Shown: positions 1-6,669 of the stretch, piece by piece | Numbering within the stretch: position 1 is the stretch's first letter | How the letters are laid out: each line of letters opens with the position of its first letter | DNA from: Streptomyces sp. NBC_01478 | Lineage (GTDB): Bacteria; Actinomycetota; Actinomycetes; Streptomycetales; Streptomycetaceae | Direction of reading: 5' to 3' | Assembly (NCBI RefSeq): GCF_036227225.1 | Contig: NZ_CP109444.1 | Coordinates: 9,529,501-9,593,500 of the forward strand | Length of the DNA stretch: 64,000 nucleotides | Program-made: the position numbers and the translations under genes | Notes under the pieces: generated by a model | Databases searched by the model: none | Told to the model about the DNA's origin: nothing | Seen by the model: only the letters and a program-made list of their open reading frames with translations

Positions 1-342
1 GCCCTGAATCAGCCGCTCAAGACCCTCCCGCAACGCGCCCAACGCCGGGTCGTCCAGCGGGGTTTCCGGATAGTGCGGGGCGTAACCGGCCGCCAGGAGG
101 AGGGAGTTGCGCTCCCGCACGGGCACGTCCAGGTGCTCGGCGAGGCGCAGCACCATCTCCTCGCTCGGCCGGGACCGACCCGTCTCGACGAAGCTGATGT
201 GCCGGGCCGAGGAGTCCGCCCGCAACGCCAGCTCCAGCTGACTGACCCGCCGCCGCTCCCGCCAGGCACGCAGCAAGGGGCCGACGCCCTTGCCGGCCGG
301 GGCGGCGGCAGCGATGTCGGTGCCGGTCGGGACAATGGTCAT
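1..342 (-). CDS. XRE-family helix-turn-helix transcriptional regulator (C-terminus outside window)
   Basis: The reverse strand is open from an ATG at 342 to the window edge, giving 114 residues that begin MTIVPTGTDI. Residues about 20-75 form a Cro/CI-type HTH: GPLLRAWRERRRVSQLELAL, then ISFVETGRSRPSEEMVLRLA. The following VRERNSLLLAAGYAPHYPETPL is typical of the MmyB-like actinobacterial XRE group, which carries a ligand-binding C-terminal half (not visible here). The gene diverges from the ADP-ribosylglycohydrolase gene, with only about 30 bases between start codons, so the promoters must overlap. It is partial because of the window edge, not because it is broken. Confidence 0.85.
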   Translation of the reverse strand, partial: MTIVPTGTDIAAAAPAGKGVGPLLRAWRERRRVSQLELALRADSSARHISFVETGRSRPSEEMVLRLAEHLDVPVRERNSLLLAAGYAPHYPETPLDDPALGALREGLERLIQG

Positions 343-372
343 ACGCACGACCGTAGTCGAAGGAGCGAGCAC

Positions 373-1464
373 GTGAACGAGTCGGGGAACGCGTACAGGC
401 AGGCCAGGACGGACTCCACGGGGGAGGCCACGGCGATGTACCGGGCCAGAGTCCGCGGCTGTCTCCTCGGCGGCGCGGTCGGCGACGCCCTCGGCTACCC
501 GATCGAGTTCACCTCCCTCGACCGCATCCGCACGAGCCACGGACAACGCGGCGTGACCGGGTACGTGCCCGGCGCACACGGCGCACTGGGCCTGATCAGC
601 GACGACACGCAGATGACCCTCTTCACCGTCGAGGCGCTCATCACGGCCCACGCGCGGGAACGCCGCAAGGGGATCGGCGGCGCCTGGTCCCTGCTGCTGC
701 GGCACGCGTATGAGCGATGGCTGGAGACCCAGTCCAAGCCGGCACCGGACGACAGCGCCACGGCCGGTCTGATCAGCGAGCCCTGGCTGTACGCCCGCCG
801 CGCCCCCGGCAACGCCTGCCTGTCCGGAGTCGCCCAGATGTACGCGCCCGACCCGTGGATCCCCCTCGACGGCACGCCGGGCCCCGTCAACCCCGACTCC
901 AAGGGCTGCGGCACGGTGATGCGCTCGGCCCCCTTCGGCCTGGCCAACACCGCCGACGGCGCCTTCTCGATGGCGGCCCGCGGCGCCCAGATCACCCACG
1001 GCCACCCCACTGGCTACTACGCGGCGGGCGCCCTCGCCGCGATCGTTGCGCACCTCGTCGCCGGGGACTCCCTGGAGGGTTCGGTCCTGCGCGCGCTACG
1101 ACTGCTGGAGCGCCACCCCGCCCACGAGGAGACGTCGGCCGCCCTCCGCGGGGCCCTCGACCTGGCCGCCGAGGGTTCTCCCACGGCTGAGAAGGTCGAG
1201 TCGCTCGGCGCGGGCTGGGTCGCGGAGGAGGCCCTCGCGATCGGCGTGTACAGCGCGCTGGTGGCGAGCGACGTGAAGGCCGCGCTGCTCCTCGCCGTCA
1301 ACCACTCCGGCGACAGCGACTCCACCGGCTCCATCTGCGGCAACCTCCTCGGCGCCCGCTACGGCGACCACGGCCTGCCGCACAGCTGGGTGCAGCAGGT
1401 CGAGGGTCGTGCCACGATCGCCGCTCTCGCCGACGACCTCGCGGCGGAATGCGTAGCGGGCTGA
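373..1464 (+). CDS. ADP-ribosylglycohydrolase family protein
   Basis: A predicted hydrolase of about 363 residues that removes ADP-ribose from modified proteins or small molecules (DraG/ARH fold). Family metal-binding motifs are visible: GDALG near the N-terminus, SDDTQMT about 45 residues later, and HSGDSDSTGSICGNLLG near the C-terminus, whose acidic residues would bind two Mg ions. I chose GTG 373 because AGGAG at 361-365 sits seven bases upstream. ATG 436 is an alternative that would begin MYRARVRGCLLGG, also behind a GGGGAGG. Length fits the family. The substrate is unknown, and the partner ADP-ribosyltransferase is not in this window. Confidence 0.88.
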   Translation: MNESGNAYRQARTDSTGEATAMYRARVRGCLLGGAVGDALGYPIEFTSLDRIRTSHGQRGVTGYVPGAHGALGLISDDTQMTLFTVEALITAHARERRKGIGGAWSLLLRHAYERWLETQSKPAPDDSATAGLISEPWLYARRAPGNACLSGVAQMYAPDPWIPLDGTPGPVNPDSKGCGTVMRSAPFGLANTADGAFSMAARGAQITHGHPTGYYAAGALAAIVAHLVAGDSLEGSVLRALRLLERHPAHEETSAALRGALDLAAEGSPTAEKVESLGAGWVAEEALAIGVYSALVASDVKAALLLAVNHSGDSDSTGSICGNLLGARYGDHGLPHSWVQQVEGRATIAALADDLAAECVAG

Positions 1465-1610
1465 CCGCCGGGCACCCTTCTGACCAGGGACGCGACCACC
1501 CGTCTGTGACATGCCGCGTGTGGCACGCTGAAGAGAAACCTGACCCGAAGTCCGACCCCAGGCCCGCCCCGAAGCCAACCCGAAACCCACCCCGAGAAAG
1601 GAGCGAGGCC

Positions 1611-1916
1611 ATGCCCCTCGCACCGCTGTCGCAGAAGGAGATCGAGGACCGCCTCGCGGAACTGCCCGGCTGGTCCGTCGACGCCGACCGACTCACCCGC
1701 TCCTACCGGCTCGGCTCCCACTTCGCGGCCACCGCGATGGTCGTCCACATCGCCCAGGTCCAGGAGGAACTCGACCACCACTCCGACCTGACCCTCGGCT
1801 ACAACACCGTCTCCCTCACGGTGAACACGCACAGCGTGGGCGGCGCGATCACCGAGCTCGACTTCCAACTCGCGCGCAGAGTCGAGGACTTGGCCCCGGG
1901 ACACGGCGCGAGCTGA
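1611..1916 (+). CDS. 4a-hydroxytetrahydrobiopterin dehydratase (pterin-4a-carbinolamine dehydratase)
   Basis: A 101-residue cytoplasmic enzyme of the PCD/DCoH family, which dehydrates 4a-hydroxytetrahydropterin so the cofactor of aromatic amino acid hydroxylases can be recycled. The conserved EELDHHSDLTLGYNTV segment supplies the paired histidines of the active site, and THSVGGAITELDFQLAR matches the C-terminal helix. The length is normal. ATG 1611 follows GAAAGGAG. Upstream, TGCC-N6-GGCA at 1512-1525 is a short dyad of unknown meaning. The partner hydroxylase is not in the window. Confidence 0.9.
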   Translation: MPLAPLSQKEIEDRLAELPGWSVDADRLTRSYRLGSHFAATAMVVHIAQVQEELDHHSDLTLGYNTVSLTVNTHSVGGAITELDFQLARRVEDLAPGHGAS

Positions 1917-1973
1917 CCGGACGGGACGAGAACGCGTACGCGACCACGACAGGGAAGGGCAGGACGGAAGCGC

Positions 1974-2723
1974 GTGCTCGACTACGACAAGGAAGCAGAC
2001 GCCTACGACGCCACCCGCGGCGGTGAGCCCCGTGCGGCCGCCGCTGCCGAAGCCGTACTCGGCTTCGTCCCGCAGAACGCCCGAAGCCTGCTCGACGTGG
2101 CCTGCGGCACCGGCATCGTCACCCGCCGCCTGGCCGCGGCCCGCCCCGGCCTACAGGTCACGGGGCTCGACGCGGCCCCCGCCATGGCCCGCACGGCGGC
2201 GGCACGGCTCCCCGGCGCGATCCTCCTCGCGGACAGCCGCCAACTCCCCTTCCCCGACGGGGTGTTCGACGCCGTCACGACCGTATGGCTGCTGCACCTG
2301 CTGGAGGGCCCGGAGGACGCCGGGGCGATCGTCGCGGAGTGCGCACGGGTACTGCGACCGGGCGGCGTGTACATCACCACGGTCGACAAGGCCGCCGCGC
2401 ACGACGTCGGCAGCGACATCGACGCCGTCCTCGCCCCGCGTCCGCGCCGCCCCGCCCAGGACCGTCCCGACCACGTCCGCGCCCACGCCGCCGAGCACGG
2501 TCTGCACCCGGCCGGTACGGCCCGCTTCCGGGGCCACGGGCAGGGGCGCAGCCCACGCAGCACGGCCGCGGACTTACGGCGCGGCTGGTTCACCATGCTG
2601 CCGCCCGGTGAACCGCCGACCGAACGGTTCGCCGCACAGCTGGAGTCGCTCCCGGACCAGGAACGGCCGCGCGCGGACCCGGAGTTCACGATCCTGGCCT
2701 TCAGGAAGCCTTCGGCCGGGTGA
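1974..2723 (+). CDS. class I SAM-dependent methyltransferase
   Basis: A 249-residue Rossmann-fold methyltransferase (Methyltransf_11/25 type). Motif I is LLDVACGTGIVTRRLA (residues about 39-54), followed by the acidic ribose-binding GLDAAPAMA and a DAVTTVWLLHLL post-motif. The substrate cannot be read from sequence. GTG 1974 is preceded by GGAAG. The 3' end overlaps the convergent gene ending at 2701 by 23 bases, so transcripts would be complementary there. Confidence 0.82.
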   Translation: MLDYDKEADAYDATRGGEPRAAAAAEAVLGFVPQNARSLLDVACGTGIVTRRLAAARPGLQVTGLDAAPAMARTAAARLPGAILLADSRQLPFPDGVFDAVTTVWLLHLLEGPEDAGAIVAECARVLRPGGVYITTVDKAAAHDVGSDIDAVLAPRPRRPAQDRPDHVRAHAAEHGLHPAGTARFRGHGQGRSPRSTAADLRRGWFTMLPPGEPPTERFAAQLESLPDQERPRADPEFTILAFRKPSAG

Positions 2724-3168
2724 AGTCCATCGTCCAGTTGGTCACCCAACTCGCCCCGTCGTCCACCGAGAACGCCTGCTCCCAACGGGCACCGCTCGCG
2801 GAGACCCCCGACCACACGTACCGCACCCGCACCTCTTTCCCGTCGTGCGCGTCGTCGCCGTAGAACTCGCCCCGGCCGCCCTCGAATCGCCCGGTCACCG
2901 GCGGGAACAGCTTGCCGCTGCGGCTCGACGACCAGTTCAGGGACCACAGGTGGGTCTCCCGGTCGAAGAGCCGCAGGGTCAGGCCCTTCGAGCCCAGATA
3001 CGGCATGTCGATCTCGTCGACGTTCGCGGCGCCGTCGAAAAGCGGCCAACAACGGCTGGTGCCCTCGAACTCCTCCCAGTCGCTGCCGGGTTGGAGGAAG
3101 TCGGTGAGCCGACGGTTCGCGACCTCCCACTCGCCGTGGAAGAAGTCGAAGTCGTGCGGGCTGCTCAT
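2701..3168 (-). CDS. DUF1579-like beta-barrel protein of unknown function
   Basis: A 155-residue cytoplasmic protein beginning MSSPHDFDFFHGEWEV. The opening FDFFHGEWEVANRRL and alternating WxxxWSSSRSGKLFPPVTGRF pattern resemble lipocalin/DUF1579-like barrels. No catalytic motif is recognised. Its ATG overlaps the stop of the upstream gene by four bases (ATGA at 3168-3165), so the two are translationally coupled and probably work together. Function is unknown. Confidence 0.7.
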   Translation of the reverse strand: MSSPHDFDFFHGEWEVANRRLTDFLQPGSDWEEFEGTSRCWPLFDGAANVDEIDMPYLGSKGLTLRLFDRETHLWSLNWSSSRSGKLFPPVTGRFEGGRGEFYGDDAHDGKEVRVRYVWSGVSASGARWEQAFSVDDGASWVTNWTMDFTRPKAS

Positions 3169-3668
3169 GAGCGGTCTCCAGTGGTTCCGGCGGGCAGGGA
3201 GTCGGCCAAGTAGGCGTCGAGGTCCGGGACTTCGGGCGCGAGCAGGTGCCGTACCCAGGCGTCCCGTTCGTGCAGGATCGGCGGCAGCTCCCAGACGCAG
3301 CCGATCCACGGCAGGTCGGGAGTGATGAAGTGGGTGGGGTCGAGGTCGGGGCAGCCGAGCACCGGCTGGCCCGCCGAGGCACCCCGGAAGTGCAGGACGT
3401 TGTCCCACACCCAGCTGTACGCGTTCAGATAGGCACCGTCGTCACCGCCCCGGTGCAGCACGACGAACGTGGCCGGCGGAGTGCCGTCTCCCATCGGCCC
3501 GTCGCCGGGGCGCGGCTCGGGCAGCAGCTCGGGCAGGATCGCGTACGCCGCCTTCTCCACCTCGGGGGCGATCCCCGCGGGGTCGGCGGTGACGTGGTAG
3601 CGCTTGATGTGCCGCCCGGCCACCTCGATCGGCGGTGGCACGGTCAGCAGTTTCTCCGTGAAGGGCAT
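3165..3668 (-). CDS. conserved hypothetical protein coupled to the DUF1579-like gene
   Basis: A 167-residue soluble protein (MPFTEKLLTVPPP...) rich in tryptophan and proline, including SWVWDNVLHFRG and DLPWIGCVWELPPILHERDAW. I do not recognise a family with certainty. It has no signal peptide and no membrane segment. It is the first gene of a two-gene operon divergent from the WYL regulator. The intergenic space holds the 31-bp operator described at 3685-3715, so the operon is the likely target of that regulator. Confidence 0.65.
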   Translation of the reverse strand: MPFTEKLLTVPPPIEVAGRHIKRYHVTADPAGIAPEVEKAAYAILPELLPEPRPGDGPMGDGTPPATFVVLHRGGDDGAYLNAYSWVWDNVLHFRGASAGQPVLGCPDLDPTHFITPDLPWIGCVWELPPILHERDAWVRHLLAPEVPDLDAYLADSLPAGTTGDRS

Positions 3669-3684
3669 GGCAGGACGCTAGGAC

Positions 3685-3715
3685 GACTTCACTGACATCC
3701 TGTGTCAGTGAAGTC
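3685..3715. promoter_or_regulatory. perfect 13-bp inverted repeat, probable WYL-regulator operator
   Basis: GACTTCACTGACA (3685-3697) and its exact complement TGTCAGTGAAGTC (3703-3715) are separated by five bases. The repeat lies between the divergent hypothetical operon (start 3668) and the WYL regulator, and it covers both candidate start codons of the regulator (GTG 3702, GTG 3708). No Shine-Dalgarno sequence precedes them, so the regulator mRNA is probably leaderless and autoregulated. The operator role is inferred from symmetry and position. Confidence 0.75.
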
Positions 3716-4670
3716 CAGCCGACTCGTCTCGATCCTCCTCCTGCTCCAGACCCGCGGGCGGATGACCGCCGCCCAGCTCGCCGAGGCACTGGAGGTCTCG
3801 GTCCGCACGGTCTACCGGGACGTCGAGGCACTGAGCGCGGCGGGCGTCCCGCTGTACGGCGACGCGGGCCACGCCGGTGGCTACCGCCTCATCGACGGCT
3901 ACCGCACCCGCCTGACCGGCCTCACCACGGACGAGGCCGAGGCCCTGTTCCTCGCGGGCGCACCGGGACCGGCCGCCGAACTGGGCCTCGGCCCGCTCCT
4001 GGCCGCCGCCCAGCTGAAGGTGCGCGCGGCCCTGCCCGCCGAACTGCGCGAGCACGCCGACCGGATCAGCGGCCGGTTCCATCTGGACGCGCCGGGTTGG
4101 TACGCGGACGCCGACGAGACACCGTTTTTGCATACAGTCGCCGACGCCGTATGGCACAACCGTGTGCTGTATGCCATATACCGACGCTGGCGCGAGCCGA
4201 CCGACGTCGAGCGCCGACTGGAGCCGTACGGGCTCGTGCTGAAGGCGGGCCGCTGGTACGTCGTCGCCGGTCCCGGACCGCGCACCTTCCGCGTCGACCA
4301 GATCCTGGAACTCACCACCTCCGCCTCCGACGAGGAGTTCACCCGCCCGGAGGGCTTCGACCTGGCCGCGTACTGGACGGCCCACCAACGGGACTTCCAC
4401 GACCGCCTGTACCGGAGCGAGGCAGTGGTCCGGCTGGCCCCGGGGGCGACGCTCGCACGGGCGGTCCCCGTCAACGGGCGGGCGGAACCGGACGGTTGGA
4501 CCCTGATGTCGGTCCCGATCGAGTCCGTCGAGCACGCGCACGGCGAGTTCCTGCGGCTGGGCACGGACATCGAGGTCCTGTCACCGCCCGAACTGCGCGA
4601 CCGCATCGCGCACACGGTGGCTCAACTGGCCGAAAGATACGGCAACTTGCTCACAGGCAGCGGCAACTGA
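3708..4670 (+). CDS. WYL-domain transcriptional regulator (YafY/DeoR-like HTH)
   Basis: About 320 residues. The N-terminal winged HTH (residues about 1-60, MKSSRLVSILLLLQTRGRMT then LEVSVRTVYRDVEALSAAGV) is the HTH_11 type. The WYL ligand-sensing core appears at about 145-190 (LYAIYRRWRE...ERRLEPYGLVLKAGRWYVVA), and a WCX C-terminal extension follows. I chose GTG 3708 because most relatives begin MKSSRLV; GTG 3702 adds two residues. Both starts sit within the inverted repeat at 3685-3715. Rare codons cluster at 4120-4185 (TTT TTG CAT ACA), unlike the rest of the gene. Confidence 0.88.
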   Translation: MKSSRLVSILLLLQTRGRMTAAQLAEALEVSVRTVYRDVEALSAAGVPLYGDAGHAGGYRLIDGYRTRLTGLTTDEAEALFLAGAPGPAAELGLGPLLAAAQLKVRAALPAELREHADRISGRFHLDAPGWYADADETPFLHTVADAVWHNRVLYAIYRRWREPTDVERRLEPYGLVLKAGRWYVVAGPGPRTFRVDQILELTTSASDEEFTRPEGFDLAAYWTAHQRDFHDRLYRSEAVVRLAPGATLARAVPVNGRAEPDGWTLMSVPIESVEHAHGEFLRLGTDIEVLSPPELRDRIAHTVAQLAERYGNLLTGSGN

Positions 4671-4709
4671 GGGTACGCAACCCGTCCGTCCTCCCAGGAG
4701 GTACGCCAC

Positions 4710-6605
4710 GTGAGCCACCCGCACCCGCACGTACCCGCACACCCGCCCCGCCACCCCCGCGGACGAAGGGCCGTACTGTCCGCACTGACCGCCGCCGCGG
4801 CACTGGTCCTCGCCGGACTCACCACCGGCGGTACCGCCCAGGCCGCCACCGCCCGCCAGGTCGAGGCCCTCGACCGGGGCGTCGTCAGCGTCCACACGGA
4901 CAGCGGCAACCTGGTCGGCTGGCGCTGGCTCGGCACCGACCCCGACGACGTCTCCTTCAACGTCTACCGCGCCGGTACGAAGGTCAACTCGGCCCCGATC
5001 ACCGGCTCCACGAACTATTTCCACGCCGGGGCACCGGCCCAGGCCGACTACACGGTCCGCGCGATCGTCGGCGGCGTCGAACAGGCCGACTCGGTCCACG
5101 CGATCCAGTTCCGCACCGGCTACAAGGACGTCCCGATCACCCCGTCCGCCGGCGGCACGACCCCCGACGGCGTCGCCTACACCTACGAGGCCAACGACGC
5201 CTCCGTGGGCGACCTCGACGGCGACGGCCGGCTCGACTTCGTCCTCAAGTGGCAGCCGACGAACGCCAAGGACAACTCCCAGTCCGGCTACACCGGCGAC
5301 ACGATCCTCGACGGGATCACCCTCGACGGCACCCGCCTGTGGCGTATCGACCTGGGCCGCAACATCCGCTCCGGCGCGCACTACACACAGTTCCAGGTCT
5401 ACGACTACGACGGCGACGGCAAGGCCGAGGTCGCCATGAAGACGGCCGACGGCACGGTCGACGGAACCGGCACGGTCATCGGCAACTCGGCGGCGGACTA
5501 CCGGAATTCGAGCGGCTACGTCCTGTCGGGCCCCGAATATCTGACCATGTTCAACGGCCAGACGGGCAAGGCGATGGGCACCGTCGACTACGTCCCGGCA
5601 CGCGGCACGGTCTCCTCCTGGGGCGACTCGTACGGCAACCGCGTCGACCGATTCCTCGCCGGCACCGCCTACTTGGACGGCTCCCGCCCCTCCCTGATCA
5701 TGGCGCGCGGCTACTACACGCGCACGGTGATCGCCGCCTGGGACTGGCGCGACGGAGCCTTCACCCGCCGCTGGACCTTCGACACCAACTCCTCGACCAA
5801 CACCGGCAAGGGCTACGACGCCCAGGGCAACCACCAGTTGGCGATCGCGGACGTCGACGGGGACGGCAAGGACGAGATCGTCTACGGCTCGATGGCGGTC
5901 GACGACAACGGCTCCGGCCTGTGGACCACCAGGAACGGCCACGGCGACGCCCTGCACGTGGGCGACTTGGACCCCTCCCGCCCGGGCCTGGAGGAGTTCA
6001 AGGTCGACGAGGACTCCTCGAAACCGTCCTCGTGGATGGCGGACGCGAGGACCGGCGCGATCATCTGGTCGACACCGGCCAATGGCGACAACGGCCGGGG
6101 AGTCTCCGGGGACATCTGGGCGGGCAGCGCCGGCGCCGAGTCCTGGTCGGCGTCGGAGAGCGGCGTCCGCAACCCCAAGGGCACGGTGGTGTCGACCCGC
6201 AAGCCCTCCAGCACCAATTTCCTGTCCTGGTGGGACGGCGACCCGGTACGTGAACTCCTCGACGCCACCCACATCGACAAGTACGGCACGACCGCCGACA
6301 CCCGCCTGCTGACCGCCTCCGACGTCCACTCCAACAACAGCACCAAGGCCACCCCGACCCTGTCCGGCGACATCCTCGGCGACTGGCGCGAGGAGGCCGT
6401 CTGGCCCACCACGGACAACACGGCGCTACGGATCTACTCGACCCCGTACGAGACGACGACCAGGATCACGACCCTGCTCCACGACACCCAGTACCGCACG
6501 GCCCTGGCCTGGCAGAACACTGCATACAACCAACCGCCCCACCCGAGCTTCTACATCGGCGACGGTATGCCATCTGCACCTCGGCCGACTGTCTACACAC
6601 CATGA
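4710..6605 (+). CDS. secreted rhamnogalacturonan lyase (PL11)
   Basis: A 631-residue secreted enzyme that cleaves the alternating rhamnose-galacturonate backbone of rhamnogalacturonan I by beta-elimination. The signal peptide spans residues about 1-45 and ends AQAATARQVEAL. The mature start VEALDRGVVSVHTDSGNLV and repeated calcium-binding loops (DLDGDGRLD, DYDGDGKAE, DVDGDGKDE) are characteristic of the eight-bladed PL11 propeller (YesW/YesX). No CBM is attached. GTG 4710 has a strong CAGGAGGT nine bases upstream. It begins only 39 bases after the WYL gene, with no terminator visible between, so read-through is possible. It fits functionally with the pectin operon at 21-30 kb. Confidence 0.93.
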   Translation: MSHPHPHVPAHPPRHPRGRRAVLSALTAAAALVLAGLTTGGTAQAATARQVEALDRGVVSVHTDSGNLVGWRWLGTDPDDVSFNVYRAGTKVNSAPITGSTNYFHAGAPAQADYTVRAIVGGVEQADSVHAIQFRTGYKDVPITPSAGGTTPDGVAYTYEANDASVGDLDGDGRLDFVLKWQPTNAKDNSQSGYTGDTILDGITLDGTRLWRIDLGRNIRSGAHYTQFQVYDYDGDGKAEVAMKTADGTVDGTGTVIGNSAADYRNSSGYVLSGPEYLTMFNGQTGKAMGTVDYVPARGTVSSWGDSYGNRVDRFLAGTAYLDGSRPSLIMARGYYTRTVIAAWDWRDGAFTRRWTFDTNSSTNTGKGYDAQGNHQLAIADVDGDGKDEIVYGSMAVDDNGSGLWTTRNGHGDALHVGDLDPSRPGLEEFKVDEDSSKPSSWMADARTGAIIWSTPANGDNGRGVSGDIWAGSAGAESWSASESGVRNPKGTVVSTRKPSSTNFLSWWDGDPVRELLDATHIDKYGTTADTRLLTASDVHSNNSTKATPTLSGDILGDWREEAVWPTTDNTALRIYSTPYETTTRITTLLHDTQYRTALAWQNTAYNQPPHPSFYIGDGMPSAPRPTVYTP

Positions 6606-6661
6606 GACAGGCGGCTGCGCGATGAGACAGGCGGCTGCGCGCCGTGGCGCGCGCAGCCGCC
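6602..6661. terminator. tandem 20-bp duplication leading into a bidirectional terminator hairpin
   Basis: A 20-bp unit starting at the PL11 stop codon (6602-6621) is repeated exactly at 6622-6641. The end of the second copy, GGCGGCTGCGCGC (6630-6642), pairs perfectly with GCGCGCAGCCGCC (6649-6661). The resulting 13-bp hairpin lies between the convergent PL11 and GH74 genes and can serve both. The duplication suggests recent slippage. Confidence 0.75.
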
Positions 6662-6669
6662 CTCTCGGC

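Noticed and set aside
1974..3382. Long open frames on both strands across the methyltransferase and its neighbours
   Set aside because: They are Arg/Ala/Pro-rich shadow frames caused by high GC; the genes chosen have family motifs and correct third-position GC.
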